Assembly (NCBI GenBank): GCA_937922435.1
Contig: CAKZVT010000011.1
Span: 62,001 to 126,000 of the forward strand
Length of the DNA: 64,000 nucleotides
Reading direction: 5' to 3'
From: an uncultured Prevotella sp.
Lineage (GTDB): Bacteria > Bacteroidota > Bacteroidia > Bacteroidales > Bacteroidaceae
Both the position numbers and the translations under genes were made by a program. Below, piece after piece: positions 24,726 to 33,595 of the stretch. How positions within the stretch are numbered: the first letter of the stretch is position 1; every line of letters starts with the position of its first letter. The notes under the pieces were generated by a model. It made no database searches. It was not told the DNA's origin and saw nothing but the letters and a program-made list of their open reading frames with translations.

Positions 24726-24759
24726 TTTGTGAAACTTTACGAAATAAATTGTACCTTTG
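24726..24759 (+). promoter_or_regulatory. Promoter of the nuo operon
   Basis: TTTG (24726-24729) and TACCTTTG (24752-24759), spacing 22 bp, 41 bp before nuoA. This is the only good promoter before the ten nuo genes. Confidence 0.65.
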
Positions 24760-24800
24760 CAAGCGTTTTGTAGTGCTACGTTTTATTAAATAAAATATAT

Positions 24801-25151
24801 ATGTATTTTATCTTGTTAATTACCGTTTTGATAACGGCTGTTTTCTTGGTCGTGGCTGCTTTTGTCATAGCTAAGTTAATGGGTCCGCGTACGTATAATA
24901 AGGTTAAGGGAGAGCCGTTCGAGTGTGGTATTCCTACACATGGTTCTTCATGGATACCTGTACACGTGGGCTATTATCTTTTCGCCATCCTTTTCCTCGT
25001 GTTCGACGTGGAGACGGTTTTCCTCTATCCGTGGGCCGTCGTTGTTAAGGAGTTCGGCGTAATGGCAATGGTCAGCATCTCGTTCTTTTTGTTAGTCTTA
25101 GTATTTGGCCTTGCATACGCTTGGCGGAAAGGAGCGTTGGAATGGAAGTAA
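24801..25151 (+). CDS. nuoA: NADH-quinone oxidoreductase subunit A
   Basis: 116-residue membrane subunit of complex I with three helices. The conserved loop PFECGIPTHGSS (the ECG motif with Cys) and the VFDVETVFLYPWA segment in helix 2 are diagnostic. It is first in the nuo operon and its end overlaps nuoB by 10 bp. Confidence 0.95.
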   Translation: MYFILLITVLITAVFLVVAAFVIAKLMGPRTYNKVKGEPFECGIPTHGSSWIPVHVGYYLFAILFLVFDVETVFLYPWAVVVKEFGVMAMVSISFFLLVLVFGLAYAWRKGALEWK

Positions 25152-25804
25152 GAAAACCCGTCATCAAGAGTATTCCTTACTCGGAGTTTAAGGACAATGA
25201 ATCCCTTGAGAAGATTGTTGACGAGCTTCACGAGGGTGGTGTTAATGTAGTGGTCGGCTCTCTCGACAGCGCTATCAACTGGGGCCGTAGCAATTCCTTG
25301 TGGTCGCTTACCTTTGCGACGAGCTGCTGCGGTATAGAGTTCATGGCTGTGGGATGCGCGCGTTACGACTTCGCACGCTTCGGCTTCGAGGTCACCCGTA
25401 ACTCTCCACGTCAGGCCGACCTTATCATGTGCGCCGGAACAATCACGCACAAGATGGCTCCGGCCTTCAAGCGTCTGTACGACCAGATGGCAGAGCCTAA
25501 GTACGTTGTTGCCGTCGGCGGTTGCGCCATATCGGGCGGCCCGTTCAAGAGCAGTTACCATGTAGTCAAGGGCATTGGCGAGATTGTGCCTGTGGATGTG
25601 TACATCCCGGGTTGCCCTCCGCGCCCCGAGGCCATACTGTACGGCATGATGCAGCTGCAGAGAAAGGTCAAGGTGGAGAAGTTCTTTGGCGGAGTGAACC
25701 ACAAGGAGAAGAAGCCCATCATTGTGAATGGCAACGAAGTGGACGACGAAAAGCTGAAACAAGCTGCCGCCGCGCTGAACTTGGTTAACGCCTCTAACAT
25801 TTAA
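25142..25804 (+). CDS. nuoB: NADH-quinone oxidoreductase subunit B
   Basis: 220 residues. The peripheral subunit carries cluster N2, the last iron-sulfur centre before quinone. Cysteine ligands appear in TSCCGIEFMAVG, VGGCAISGGPF and PGCPPRPEAILYG. The ATG at 25142 overlaps the nuoA stop and follows AAAGGAG; an in-frame TTG 21 bp upstream is less likely. The C-terminus has an extra charged tail of about 50 residues after the core domain. Confidence 0.95.
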   Translation: MEVRKPVIKSIPYSEFKDNESLEKIVDELHEGGVNVVVGSLDSAINWGRSNSLWSLTFATSCCGIEFMAVGCARYDFARFGFEVTRNSPRQADLIMCAGTITHKMAPAFKRLYDQMAEPKYVVAVGGCAISGGPFKSSYHVVKGIGEIVPVDVYIPGCPPRPEAILYGMMQLQRKVKVEKFFGGVNHKEKKPIIVNGNEVDDEKLKQAAAALNLVNASNI

Positions 25805-25815
25805 ACAAGGAAGCG

Positions 25816-27384
25816 ATGAAATTAGAACACAAAATATTCGAATTGAATGATTTTGCCAAGGAAATGGCAAAACTCAAGAATGAGAAGCATTTTGACTACC
25901 TCGTTACGATTGTAGGCGAGGACTTCGGAGAAGAGGGCCTCGGCGCGGTGTACATCCTCGAAAACACCGAAACGCACGAGCGTACGAGTGTGAAGGCTGT
26001 AAACGGGAACCGCGACAACGCCTACATACCTACGGTTAGCAACCTTTGGAAAGGCGCGGAAATGCTGGAGCGCGAGGTGTACGACTTCTACGGCATCAAG
26101 TTCCTAGGCAACAAGGACATGCGCCGCTTGTATCTCCGTTCAGACTTTAATGGCTATCCGTTCAGGAAGGACTACGACATGAGTCCCGAGAACAACCAGT
26201 ACACACTCGAGGACGACCCCGAGCCTGACTATACCGTTGAGTACAACCTCAACAGCGACGGCAAGCTCGTAGCCACACAGCGCAAACTCTTCACCGACGA
26301 CGATTACGTAATCAACATCGGTCCGCAGCACCCTGCCACACACGGTGTGCTTCGCCTTCAGACAATCCTCGACGGAGAGGTAATCCGCAAGGTATATCCG
26401 CATTGCGGATACATCCACCGCGGCATCGAGAAGATGTGCGAGAGCTACACTTATCCGCAGACATTGGCTCTGACAGACCGTCTTGACTATCTCTCGGCCA
26501 TGATGAACCGCCACGCTCTCGTGTCGGTAATCGAGGAGGGTATGGGAATCGAACTGTCTGACCGCATCAAGTACATTCGTACCATAATGGACGAGCTTCA
26601 GCGTCTCGACTCACACATGCTTTACTTCGGATGCTGCGCCCAGGACCTTGGAGCGCTTACCGCATTCATTTATGGTATGCGTGACCGCGAGCAGGTGCTC
26701 AACGTTATGGAAGAGACTACGGGTGGACGCCTTATACAGAACTATTATAGAATAGGTGGTTGCCAGGCCGACATCGACCCGAACTTCGTGAAGAACGTAA
26801 AGAAGCTTTGCGAATACGTCAAGCCTATGTTCAAGGAGTATGACGATATCTTCACCGGCAATGTTATCCTGCAAAACCGTTTCAAGGGTGTAGGCGTACT
26901 GTCAAGGGAAGATGCCATATCTTACGGTTGTACCGGCGGTACGGGACGTGCGTGCGGATGGCACAACGACGTCAGGAAGAACCATCCATACGATTTGTAT
27001 GGCAAGGTTGATTTCGATGAGATTACGTACACCAACGGCGACTGCTTCGACCGTTACAAGGTGCGTCTCGACGAAATGCGCCAGAGCGTACGCATACTTG
27101 AGCAGCTGATTGACAATATCCCCGAAGGCGAATTCTACATCAAGCAGAAGCCGATAATAAAGGTACCTGAGGGAACATGGTACACAAGTTGCGAGGGAAG
27201 TCGTGGCGAAATAGGTGTTTACCTGCGGAGTGACGGTGGAAAGAATCCTTGCCGACTGAAGTTCCGCCCGATGGGCTTGCCGCTCGTCTCGGCTATGGAC
27301 ACTATCTGCCGTGGCGAGAAGATAGCCGACCTGATTTCAATCGGTGCTACGCTCGACTATGTGATTCCTGATATTGACAGATAA
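25816..27384 (+). CDS. nuoCD: NADH-quinone oxidoreductase subunit C/D fusion
   Basis: 522 residues joining the 30-kDa NuoC domain (about 1-140; signature EREVYDFYGIKFLGNKDMRRL) to the 49-kDa NuoD domain (about 170-522; INIGPQHPATHGVLRL, PHCGYIHRGIEKM, and the C-terminal DPVLGEID-like end replaced by LDYVIPDIDR). NuoD forms much of the quinone-binding cavity with NuoB. Fused C/D also occurs in E. coli and is the rule in Bacteroidales. A short GGTGAGAAAGTGAGA word run follows the stop (27385-27420). Confidence 0.95.
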   Translation: MKLEHKIFELNDFAKEMAKLKNEKHFDYLVTIVGEDFGEEGLGAVYILENTETHERTSVKAVNGNRDNAYIPTVSNLWKGAEMLEREVYDFYGIKFLGNKDMRRLYLRSDFNGYPFRKDYDMSPENNQYTLEDDPEPDYTVEYNLNSDGKLVATQRKLFTDDDYVINIGPQHPATHGVLRLQTILDGEVIRKVYPHCGYIHRGIEKMCESYTYPQTLALTDRLDYLSAMMNRHALVSVIEEGMGIELSDRIKYIRTIMDELQRLDSHMLYFGCCAQDLGALTAFIYGMRDREQVLNVMEETTGGRLIQNYYRIGGCQADIDPNFVKNVKKLCEYVKPMFKEYDDIFTGNVILQNRFKGVGVLSREDAISYGCTGGTGRACGWHNDVRKNHPYDLYGKVDFDEITYTNGDCFDRYKVRLDEMRQSVRILEQLIDNIPEGEFYIKQKPIIKVPEGTWYTSCEGSRGEIGVYLRSDGGKNPCRLKFRPMGLPLVSAMDTICRGEKIADLISIGATLDYVIPDIDR

Positions 27385-27500
27385 TAAAAAGGTGAGAAAG
27401 TGAGATGGTGAGAAGGTGAGAAACGGCATGGCATTTGTCTTTATTCCCTTATTCCTTAACTCCTTTACTCCTCCATTAATAACTTAAACTTTAAAGAAAA
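27385..27500. repeat. GGTGAGAAAGTGAGA purine-word run between nuoCD and nuoH
   Basis: GTGAGA words repeat at 27391-27421, and CTTATTCCTTAACTCCTTTACTCC words at about 27450-27473 are loosely complementary in style. It interrupts an otherwise tight operon at the point where nuoE, F and G would sit in a 14-subunit operon. Confidence 0.6.
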
Positions 27501-28583
27501 GTGTTCGATTTTAGTATAGTAACGACATGGTTTGACAGCCTGCTCAGGGACACCCTCGGGTTGGGCAATTTCTTGTCAATCCTTATTGAGTGCGTCATTG
27601 TCGGACTGCTAATCCTTGTGGCTTACGCTATGTTGGCAATCGTGCTCATATATATGGAACGTAAGGTCTGCGCTTTCTTCCAGTGCCGTCTCGGCCCGAT
27701 GCGTGTCGGCAAGTGGGGTATCTTCCAGGTCTTCGCCGATGTGTTGAAGATGCTTATCAAGGAGATATTCCCTGTAGACAAGGCAGACAAGCTCCTCTAT
27801 GTCATAGCTCCGTTCCTTGTCATAATAGGCAGTGTTGGCGCATTTTCGTTCATGCCTTGGAACAAGGGTGCCGGAATTCTTGACTTCAACGTGGGCGTAT
27901 TCCTGCTTACGGCAATCTCAAGTATCGGTGTTGTCGGTATTTTCCTTGCCGGATGGAGCTCTAACAACAAGTATTCTGTAGTTTCGGCGATGCGTGGTGC
28001 CGTACAGATGATTTCTTACGAAATGTCCCTTTGCCTTTGCCTTATAACGGCAGTGGCTTTGACCGGTACGATGAGCCTTTCGGGCATAGTTGAGTCACAG
28101 AACGACGGATGGCTGATTTTTAAGGGACACATCCCGGCGATTATCGCATTCCTGGTATTCCTTATTGCTGGTAACGCCGAGGCCAACCGCGGCCCGTTCG
28201 ACTTGGCCGAGGCCGAGAGCGAGCTTACAGCTGGTTACCACACGGAGTATTCTGGTATGGGCTTCGGCTTCTTCTATTTGGCCGAATACCTTAACTTGTT
28301 CATCATCGCAGGTGTTGCTTCTACGGTGTTCCTTGGCGGTTGGATGCCGCTCCACATCGCAGGGCTTGACGGGTTCAATGCCGTTATGGATTATATTCCT
28401 GGCATTGTGTGGTTCTTGGCCAAGACATTCTTCCTTATCTGGATATTGCTTTGGATAAAGTGGACATATCCGCGTCTGCGTATCGACCAGATACTTAAGC
28501 TCGAATGGAAGTATCTCATGCCGCTCAGCCTGCTCAACCTTGTTATAATGACAATAGTTGTAGCCCTTGGCTGGCATTTCTAA
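27501..28583 (+). CDS. nuoH: NADH-quinone oxidoreductase subunit H
   Basis: 360 residues, about eight membrane helices. This subunit links the quinone site to the proton-pumping arm. Conserved loops are YMERKVCAFFQCRLGPMRVG and NRGPFDLAEAESELTAGYHTEYSGMGFGFFYLAEY, with the acidic residues of the E-channel. The start is a GTG at 27501 after AAAGAAAA; no earlier ATG in frame is suitable. Confidence 0.96.
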   Translation: MFDFSIVTTWFDSLLRDTLGLGNFLSILIECVIVGLLILVAYAMLAIVLIYMERKVCAFFQCRLGPMRVGKWGIFQVFADVLKMLIKEIFPVDKADKLLYVIAPFLVIIGSVGAFSFMPWNKGAGILDFNVGVFLLTAISSIGVVGIFLAGWSSNNKYSVVSAMRGAVQMISYEMSLCLCLITAVALTGTMSLSGIVESQNDGWLIFKGHIPAIIAFLVFLIAGNAEANRGPFDLAEAESELTAGYHTEYSGMGFGFFYLAEYLNLFIIAGVASTVFLGGWMPLHIAGLDGFNAVMDYIPGIVWFLAKTFFLIWILLWIKWTYPRLRIDQILKLEWKYLMPLSLLNLVIMTIVVALGWHF

Positions 28584-28622
28584 ATGGGATAATGTATTTT
28601 AAGATTGAAGACATTTAATTAA

Positions 28623-29153
28623 ATGGAAGAGAATAAGAATTCATATTTTGGCGGAATAAGGGACGGACTGAAGTCTTTGGCTACTGGTCTTGGTGTCACT
28701 TTCCGTGAATATCTCACGAAGAAAGTCACCGAGCAGTACCCGGAGAACAGGAAGACCACCCTTCACGTTTCGCCACGTCACCGCGGACGTCTTATTATGC
28801 CGCAGGACGCTGAAGGCAACAATAAGTGCATAGCCTGCAAGCTTTGTGAAATGGCTTGTCCTAATGGCACAATCAAGGTTGTTCAGAAAACGGTTGAGAC
28901 GGAGGACGGAAAGAAGAAACGTGTACTTGACGACTACATTTACGACCTTGGCGAGTGCATGTTCTGCGAGTTGTGCGTAAATGCGTGTCCTCATGATGCC
29001 ATAAAGTTTGTCAACGACTTCGAGAATGCAACGTTCAGTCGTGGCAGCCTTGTGCAGCACCTTAACAAGGAAAAGTTTGAAACACCTCTGCCTAATCTTA
29101 CGGACGGGGGCGCACCTTTTGAGATTGGTACATTTAATACAAGTACAAAATAA
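28623..29153 (+). CDS. nuoI: NADH-quinone oxidoreductase subunit I (two 4Fe-4S)
   Basis: 176-residue ferredoxin-like subunit carrying clusters N6a and N6b. Both motifs are complete: CIACKLCEMACP and CMFCELCVNACP. In complexes lacking the NADH dehydrogenase module this is close to the electron entry point. A GGAG lies just after the stop, serving nuoJ. Confidence 0.95.
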   Translation: MEENKNSYFGGIRDGLKSLATGLGVTFREYLTKKVTEQYPENRKTTLHVSPRHRGRLIMPQDAEGNNKCIACKLCEMACPNGTIKVVQKTVETEDGKKKRVLDDYIYDLGECMFCELCVNACPHDAIKFVNDFENATFSRGSLVQHLNKEKFETPLPNLTDGGAPFEIGTFNTSTK

Positions 29154-29168
29154 AAGGAGAACGTGAAT

Positions 29169-29681
29169 ATGGCTAATATGGTAATGTTTTTGATTCTTGC
29201 TGTCGTCATCCTCGGCTCTGCTTTCGTATGCGTGATGACGAAGCGGATTATGAGAGCGGCCACTTTCCTGTTGTTCGTTCTCTTGGGTGTGGCTGGTTTG
29301 TACTTCCTGCTTGACTATACGTTCTTGGGCGCAGCCCAAATCAGCGTATATGCTGGAGGTATAACCATGATTTACATCTTTGCAATCCAATTGGTAAGCA
29401 AGCGTACGTTGCAAGGTCTTGTAGAGCGTTTCAAGGGAAGCCGTGTGGCTTTCGGCACATTGATGGCTCTTGTCGGACTTGTTACGGTCGTAGCTGTGTT
29501 TTTCAAGAATAAGTTTATCGATATGTCAATGCAGATGGCGGACGCAGAAGTTCCGATGAACGTTATAGGCAAGACGCTTATGGGTTCTGAGAAATATCAG
29601 TATGTGTTGCCGTTCGAGTTCATCTCGGTGTTTCTGCTTGCGTGCATCATCGGTGGAATTGTAATATCGAGAAAGGAGTAA
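29169..29681 (+). CDS. nuoJ: NADH-quinone oxidoreductase subunit J
   Basis: 170 residues, five membrane helices, with the conserved TKRIMRAATFLLFVLLGVAGLYFLL and FLGAAQISVYAGGITMIYIFAI regions. GGAG at 29156-29159 is 9 nt before the ATG at 29169 but only 3 nt before the in-frame GTG at 29163, so the ATG is preferred. It lies between nuoI and nuoK with short gaps. Confidence 0.93.
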   Translation: MANMVMFLILAVVILGSAFVCVMTKRIMRAATFLLFVLLGVAGLYFLLDYTFLGAAQISVYAGGITMIYIFAIQLVSKRTLQGLVERFKGSRVAFGTLMALVGLVTVVAVFFKNKFIDMSMQMADAEVPMNVIGKTLMGSEKYQYVLPFEFISVFLLACIIGGIVISRKE

Positions 29682-29687
29682 TATAGT

Positions 29688-29996
29688 ATGGTACCAGTTG
29701 AATTTTTCTTTGTGCTTTCTGCACTGCTGTTTTTCATCGGCGTGTTCGGTTTCGTCACAAGGCGTAACTTGATAGCCATGCTGATTTCCGTTGAGTTGAT
29801 ACTCAATTCTGTCGATATTAACTTTGCTGCCTTCAACCGCTTGCTTTTTCCTGGGCAGATGGAAGGTTTCTTCTTTACTTTGTTCAGCATTGGTGTAAGT
29901 GCGGCGGAGACGGCGGTTGCAGTGGCTATTATTATTAATGTTTACCGCAATTTCCACAGTGACCAGGTGAACTGTATTGAAAACATGAAAAATTAA
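29688..29996 (+). CDS. nuoK: NADH-quinone oxidoreductase subunit K
   Basis: 102 residues, three membrane helices. It is MrpC-related, with the conserved glutamate in RRNLIAMLISVELILNSVDINF and a second in GVSAAETAVAVAI. These residues carry the proton path between the E-channel and the antiporter-like subunits. Gaps of 6 bp on either side. Confidence 0.95.
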   Translation: MVPVEFFFVLSALLFFIGVFGFVTRRNLIAMLISVELILNSVDINFAAFNRLLFPGQMEGFFFTLFSIGVSAAETAVAVAIIINVYRNFHSDQVNCIENMKN

Positions 29997-30002
29997 TGTG
30001 TT

Positions 30003-31982
30003 ATGGACTATAGTTTTGTATTTTTAATACTCTTGTTGCCTGCTCTCACGTTTGTGTTGCTCGGCCTGGCGGGAATGAAAATGTCCCATAAGGTTGCCGG
30101 GATGATAGGAACGTGCTCGTTGGCAATTGTTACGGTGCTGTGTTATTACACGGCTTTCGAGTATTTCCTCGTTCAGGGTAGGGATGCCGCAACAGGGCTT
30201 TATCCTACTGTTACCGTGTTTGACATTACATGGCTGAAGTTTTCCGAACTTCTAACATTTAACATAGGTTTCCGCATAACGCCGATTTCAGCTATGATGC
30301 TTATCGTTATTTCTACGGTCAGCTTCATGGTTCACATTTATTCGTTTGGCTATATGCACGGTGAAAAAGGTTTTCAGCGTTATTACGCGTTTTTGAGCCT
30401 TTTCACAATGTCAATGCTTGGCTTGGTTGTAGCTACCAACATTTTCCAGATGTATCTTTTCTGGGAGCTTGTAGGTGTCAGCTCATATCTTCTCATCGGA
30501 TTTTATTATCCGTTGCACGCGGCAGTCGCGGCATCTAAGAAGGCGTTTATCGTTACGCGTTTTGCCGATTTGTTCTTCCTCATAGGTATCTTGTTCTACA
30601 GCTTCTATGTAGGTACGTTCAATTACGACCTTACGGCTATGCCTGAGGCACAGATGGGTGCGCTTCAGCAGGCAGGATGGATTATGCCAACCGCATTGTT
30701 CATGATGTTCATCGGTGGTGCGGGTAAGAGCGCGATGTTCCCGTTGCACATTTGGTTGCCCGACGCAATGGAAGGCCCGACTCCTGTCAGTGCCCTTATC
30801 CACGCGGCTACGATGGTTGTCGCTGGTGTGTATCTTGTGGCAAGCCTGTTCCCGTTGTTTATCGAGTTTGCTCCCGAGGCATTACATTGGGTTGCTTATA
30901 TTGCTGCATTTACAGCTTTCTATGCTGCCGCAGTGGCTTGTTGCCAGAGTGACATCAAGCGTGTGCTTGCATTCTCTACGATTTCGCAGATTGGCTTCAT
31001 GCTTGTTGCTCTCGGAGTTTGCATGCCTGACCCTGAGCTTGGCAAGGTTGCCATGACCGAGGAATATGCAGACGTAAACGGACTTGGTTATATGGCCGGA
31101 ATGTACCATCTGTTCACCCATGCCATGTTCAAAGCTTGCCTGTTCTTGGGTGCCGGTTGCATAATCCATGCAGTGCATTCAAATGAGAAAATGTACATGG
31201 GCGGTTTGCGTAAGTATATGCCGGTAACCCATTGGACATTCCTTATATCGTGTCTTGCAATCGCAGGTATTCCGTTCTTCTCTGGCTTCTGCTCGAAGGA
31301 TGAGATTCTTGTAGCTTGCTACAATTTCTCTCCTGTGATGGGTGTTGTTATGAGTGGAATTGCTGCAATGACAGCGTTCTATATGTTCCGCCTTTATTAC
31401 TCTATATTCTGGGGCAAGAGCTATTACGAAACCCACAAGGCTGAAGGCGCACACCAGCCGCACGAGGCTCCGTCTTCAATGACGATACCTTTGGTGGTCT
31501 TGTCTGCGATAACCATGCTTGTCGGCATTTTCGGTACTCTGCATGTATTCGAGTTCGGCGAGTTTGTTTCAGCAAACGGTATCGGTTTCGGCACTCATAC
31601 TAATTGGGCTGTGGCAGGAGCAAGCACTGTTCTTGCGCTCTGCGGCATCGGACTTGCTACTTATATGTATAAAGGCGAGGAGACGCCGATTGCCGATATG
31701 TTGGCAAAGAAGTTCCCACGCCTGCATGAGGCGGCATACCGCCGTTTCTATCTTGATGAAGTGTGGATGTTCGTAACCCATAAGATTATCTTCCGTTGTT
31801 TTAGCCGTCCTATTGCATGGTTCGACCGTCACGTCGTTGACGGAGCTATGAATTTCATGGCATGGGGGGCTAACGAGGCGGGCGAGAGCATTCGCGGCTG
31901 GCAGAGTGGCGACGTGCGCCAGTATGCGGTATGGTTCCTTACCGGAACAGTTGCATTAGTCTTGTTATGTATTTGTCTATAA
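30003..31982 (+). CDS. nuoL: NADH-quinone oxidoreductase subunit L
   Basis: 659-residue antiporter-like proton-pumping subunit. It contains the conserved FWELVGVSSYLLIGFY helix (Glu/Lys pair), GAGKSAMFPLHIWLPDAMEGPTPVSALIHAATMV and HAMFKACLFLGAG. The C-terminal lateral helix and final anchor helix are present, so it is full length. An internal His-rich HKAEGAHQPHEA loop lies around residues 478-490. Confidence 0.96.
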   Translation: MDYSFVFLILLLPALTFVLLGLAGMKMSHKVAGMIGTCSLAIVTVLCYYTAFEYFLVQGRDAATGLYPTVTVFDITWLKFSELLTFNIGFRITPISAMMLIVISTVSFMVHIYSFGYMHGEKGFQRYYAFLSLFTMSMLGLVVATNIFQMYLFWELVGVSSYLLIGFYYPLHAAVAASKKAFIVTRFADLFFLIGILFYSFYVGTFNYDLTAMPEAQMGALQQAGWIMPTALFMMFIGGAGKSAMFPLHIWLPDAMEGPTPVSALIHAATMVVAGVYLVASLFPLFIEFAPEALHWVAYIAAFTAFYAAAVACCQSDIKRVLAFSTISQIGFMLVALGVCMPDPELGKVAMTEEYADVNGLGYMAGMYHLFTHAMFKACLFLGAGCIIHAVHSNEKMYMGGLRKYMPVTHWTFLISCLAIAGIPFFSGFCSKDEILVACYNFSPVMGVVMSGIAAMTAFYMFRLYYSIFWGKSYYETHKAEGAHQPHEAPSSMTIPLVVLSAITMLVGIFGTLHVFEFGEFVSANGIGFGTHTNWAVAGASTVLALCGIGLATYMYKGEETPIADMLAKKFPRLHEAAYRRFYLDEVWMFVTHKIIFRCFSRPIAWFDRHVVDGAMNFMAWGANEAGESIRGWQSGDVRQYAVWFLTGTVALVLLCICL

Positions 31983-31997
31983 AAGAAAACCGGTAAA

Positions 31998-33503
31998 ATG
32001 AGTATATTAAGTTTATTTGTAGTAATTCCCGCGCTGATGCTGCTTGGCCTTTGGCTGGCAAAGAACCTCAATCAGGTGCGCGGCGTTATGGTGACGGGAG
32101 CATCGTGCCTGTTGCTCTTGTCCATTTGGTTGACTATTGCATTCATACAGATGCGTGCCGGAGGCAACACTGACGAGATGTTGTTTACATACAGCATACC
32201 TTGGTTCAAGCCTTTGAACATTGCATATTCTGTCGGTGTTGACGGTATTTCGGTTGTGATGCTGCTCCTGTCAAGCATAATCGTGTTTACCGGAACATTC
32301 GCTTCTTGGCAGCTCAAGCCGCTGACAAAGGAGTATTTCCTTTGGTTTACCCTGTTGAGTACAGGCGTTTACGGCTTCTTCATCACTACCGACATGTTCA
32401 CCATGTTCATGTTCTACGAGGTTGCGCTTATTCCTATGTACCTTCTTATCGGTGTATGGGGTAGCGGCCACAAGGAGTATTCGGCGATGAAGCTTACGCT
32501 TATGCTTATGGGTGGCTCGGCATTGCTTATCCTTGGAATTCTTGGCATCTATTTCGGAAGTGGTGCAACGACGATGAATGTGCTTGAGATAGCCCAGATG
32601 CACAACATTCCGGTTGAAATGCAAAAGGTGTTCTTCCCGTTTGTATTCATTGGTTTCGGCGTTCTTGGAGCATTGTTCCCGTTCCATACATGGAGTCCCG
32701 ACGGTCACGCTTCTGCGCCGACGGCAGTGTCTATGCTCCATGCCGGTGTGCTTATGAAACTTGGAGGTTACGGATGCTTCCGCATTGCGATGTACCTTCT
32801 GCCCGAGGCTGCTCATGAATTGGCTTGGATATTCATCATCCTTACGACCATTTCGGTTGTTTACGGAGCCTTGTCGGCTTGCGTGCAGACCGACCTGAAG
32901 TACATCAACGCATATTCTTCTGTGTCTCACTGCGGTCTGGTGCTTTTCGCATTGCTTATGATGACAAAGACATCTTGCACGGGAGCAATCCTCCAGATGC
33001 TTTCACACGGATTGATGACGGCCTTGTTCTTTGCCCTTATCGGTATGATATACGGCCGTACACATACCCGTGACGTGCGCCAGCTTGGCGGTTTGATGAA
33101 GATTATGCCGTTCCTCAGTGTCGGCTATGTAGTTGCCGGTTTGGCCAACCTCGGCTTGCCTGGATTCTCCGGTTTCGTTGCCGAGATGACAATCTTTGTC
33201 GGCTCTTTTGCCAACAATGACGTATTCCACCGCACGGCTACAATCATTGCTTGTACGAGTATCGTCGTGACAGCAGTCTACATCCTGCGTGTTGTGGGTA
33301 AAATCCTTTATGGAAAGGTTGCCGACCCACATTATGAGACACTTACCGATGCGACATGGGACGAGCGCGTGGCAGTTTGCTGCCTCATCTTCTGTGTGGC
33401 CGGACTTGGTATCGCTCCGCTTTGGGCGAGCGATGTCATCGACAACGCTTTGGTTCCAATCCTCGACCACATCAACAATGTTTCAGCTATAGCGGCAATA
33501 TGA
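31998..33503 (+). CDS. nuoM: NADH-quinone oxidoreductase subunit M
   Basis: 501-residue antiporter-like proton-pumping subunit. FMFYEVALIPMYLLIGVWG carries the helix-5 glutamate, and FPFHTWSPDGHASAPTAVSMLHAGVLMKLGGYG contains the central lysine. MLSHGLMTALFFALIG follows. About 14 helices. A 92-bp gap with purine/pyrimidine words follows before nuoN. Confidence 0.95.
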   Translation: MSILSLFVVIPALMLLGLWLAKNLNQVRGVMVTGASCLLLLSIWLTIAFIQMRAGGNTDEMLFTYSIPWFKPLNIAYSVGVDGISVVMLLLSSIIVFTGTFASWQLKPLTKEYFLWFTLLSTGVYGFFITTDMFTMFMFYEVALIPMYLLIGVWGSGHKEYSAMKLTLMLMGGSALLILGILGIYFGSGATTMNVLEIAQMHNIPVEMQKVFFPFVFIGFGVLGALFPFHTWSPDGHASAPTAVSMLHAGVLMKLGGYGCFRIAMYLLPEAAHELAWIFIILTTISVVYGALSACVQTDLKYINAYSSVSHCGLVLFALLMMTKTSCTGAILQMLSHGLMTALFFALIGMIYGRTHTRDVRQLGGLMKIMPFLSVGYVVAGLANLGLPGFSGFVAEMTIFVGSFANNDVFHRTATIIACTSIVVTAVYILRVVGKILYGKVADPHYETLTDATWDERVAVCCLIFCVAGLGIAPLWASDVIDNALVPILDHINNVSAIAAI

Positions 33504-33595
33504 TGAAAGCAGACGAGTAAACAGGTGCAGGCGGACGAGGCAACGCTCTTACCGCTTGTCACCTTGCAACTTGTCAACTATAAAAAATCAGAACA
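33504..33595. repeat. GACGAGTAAACAGGTGCAGG / CACCTTGCAACTTGTC word pair between nuoM and nuoN
   Basis: AG-rich words (33508-33540) and complementary-style CTTGTCACCTTGCAACTTGTC words (33555-33578) flank a short centre. It belongs to the same class as the repeats near rsmG and the nuo terminator. Confidence 0.5.

Noticed and set aside
26200..26340. Possible frameshift or separate nuoC and nuoD genes
   Set aside because: The frame is continuous through the linker and a fused NuoCD is normal in this group.
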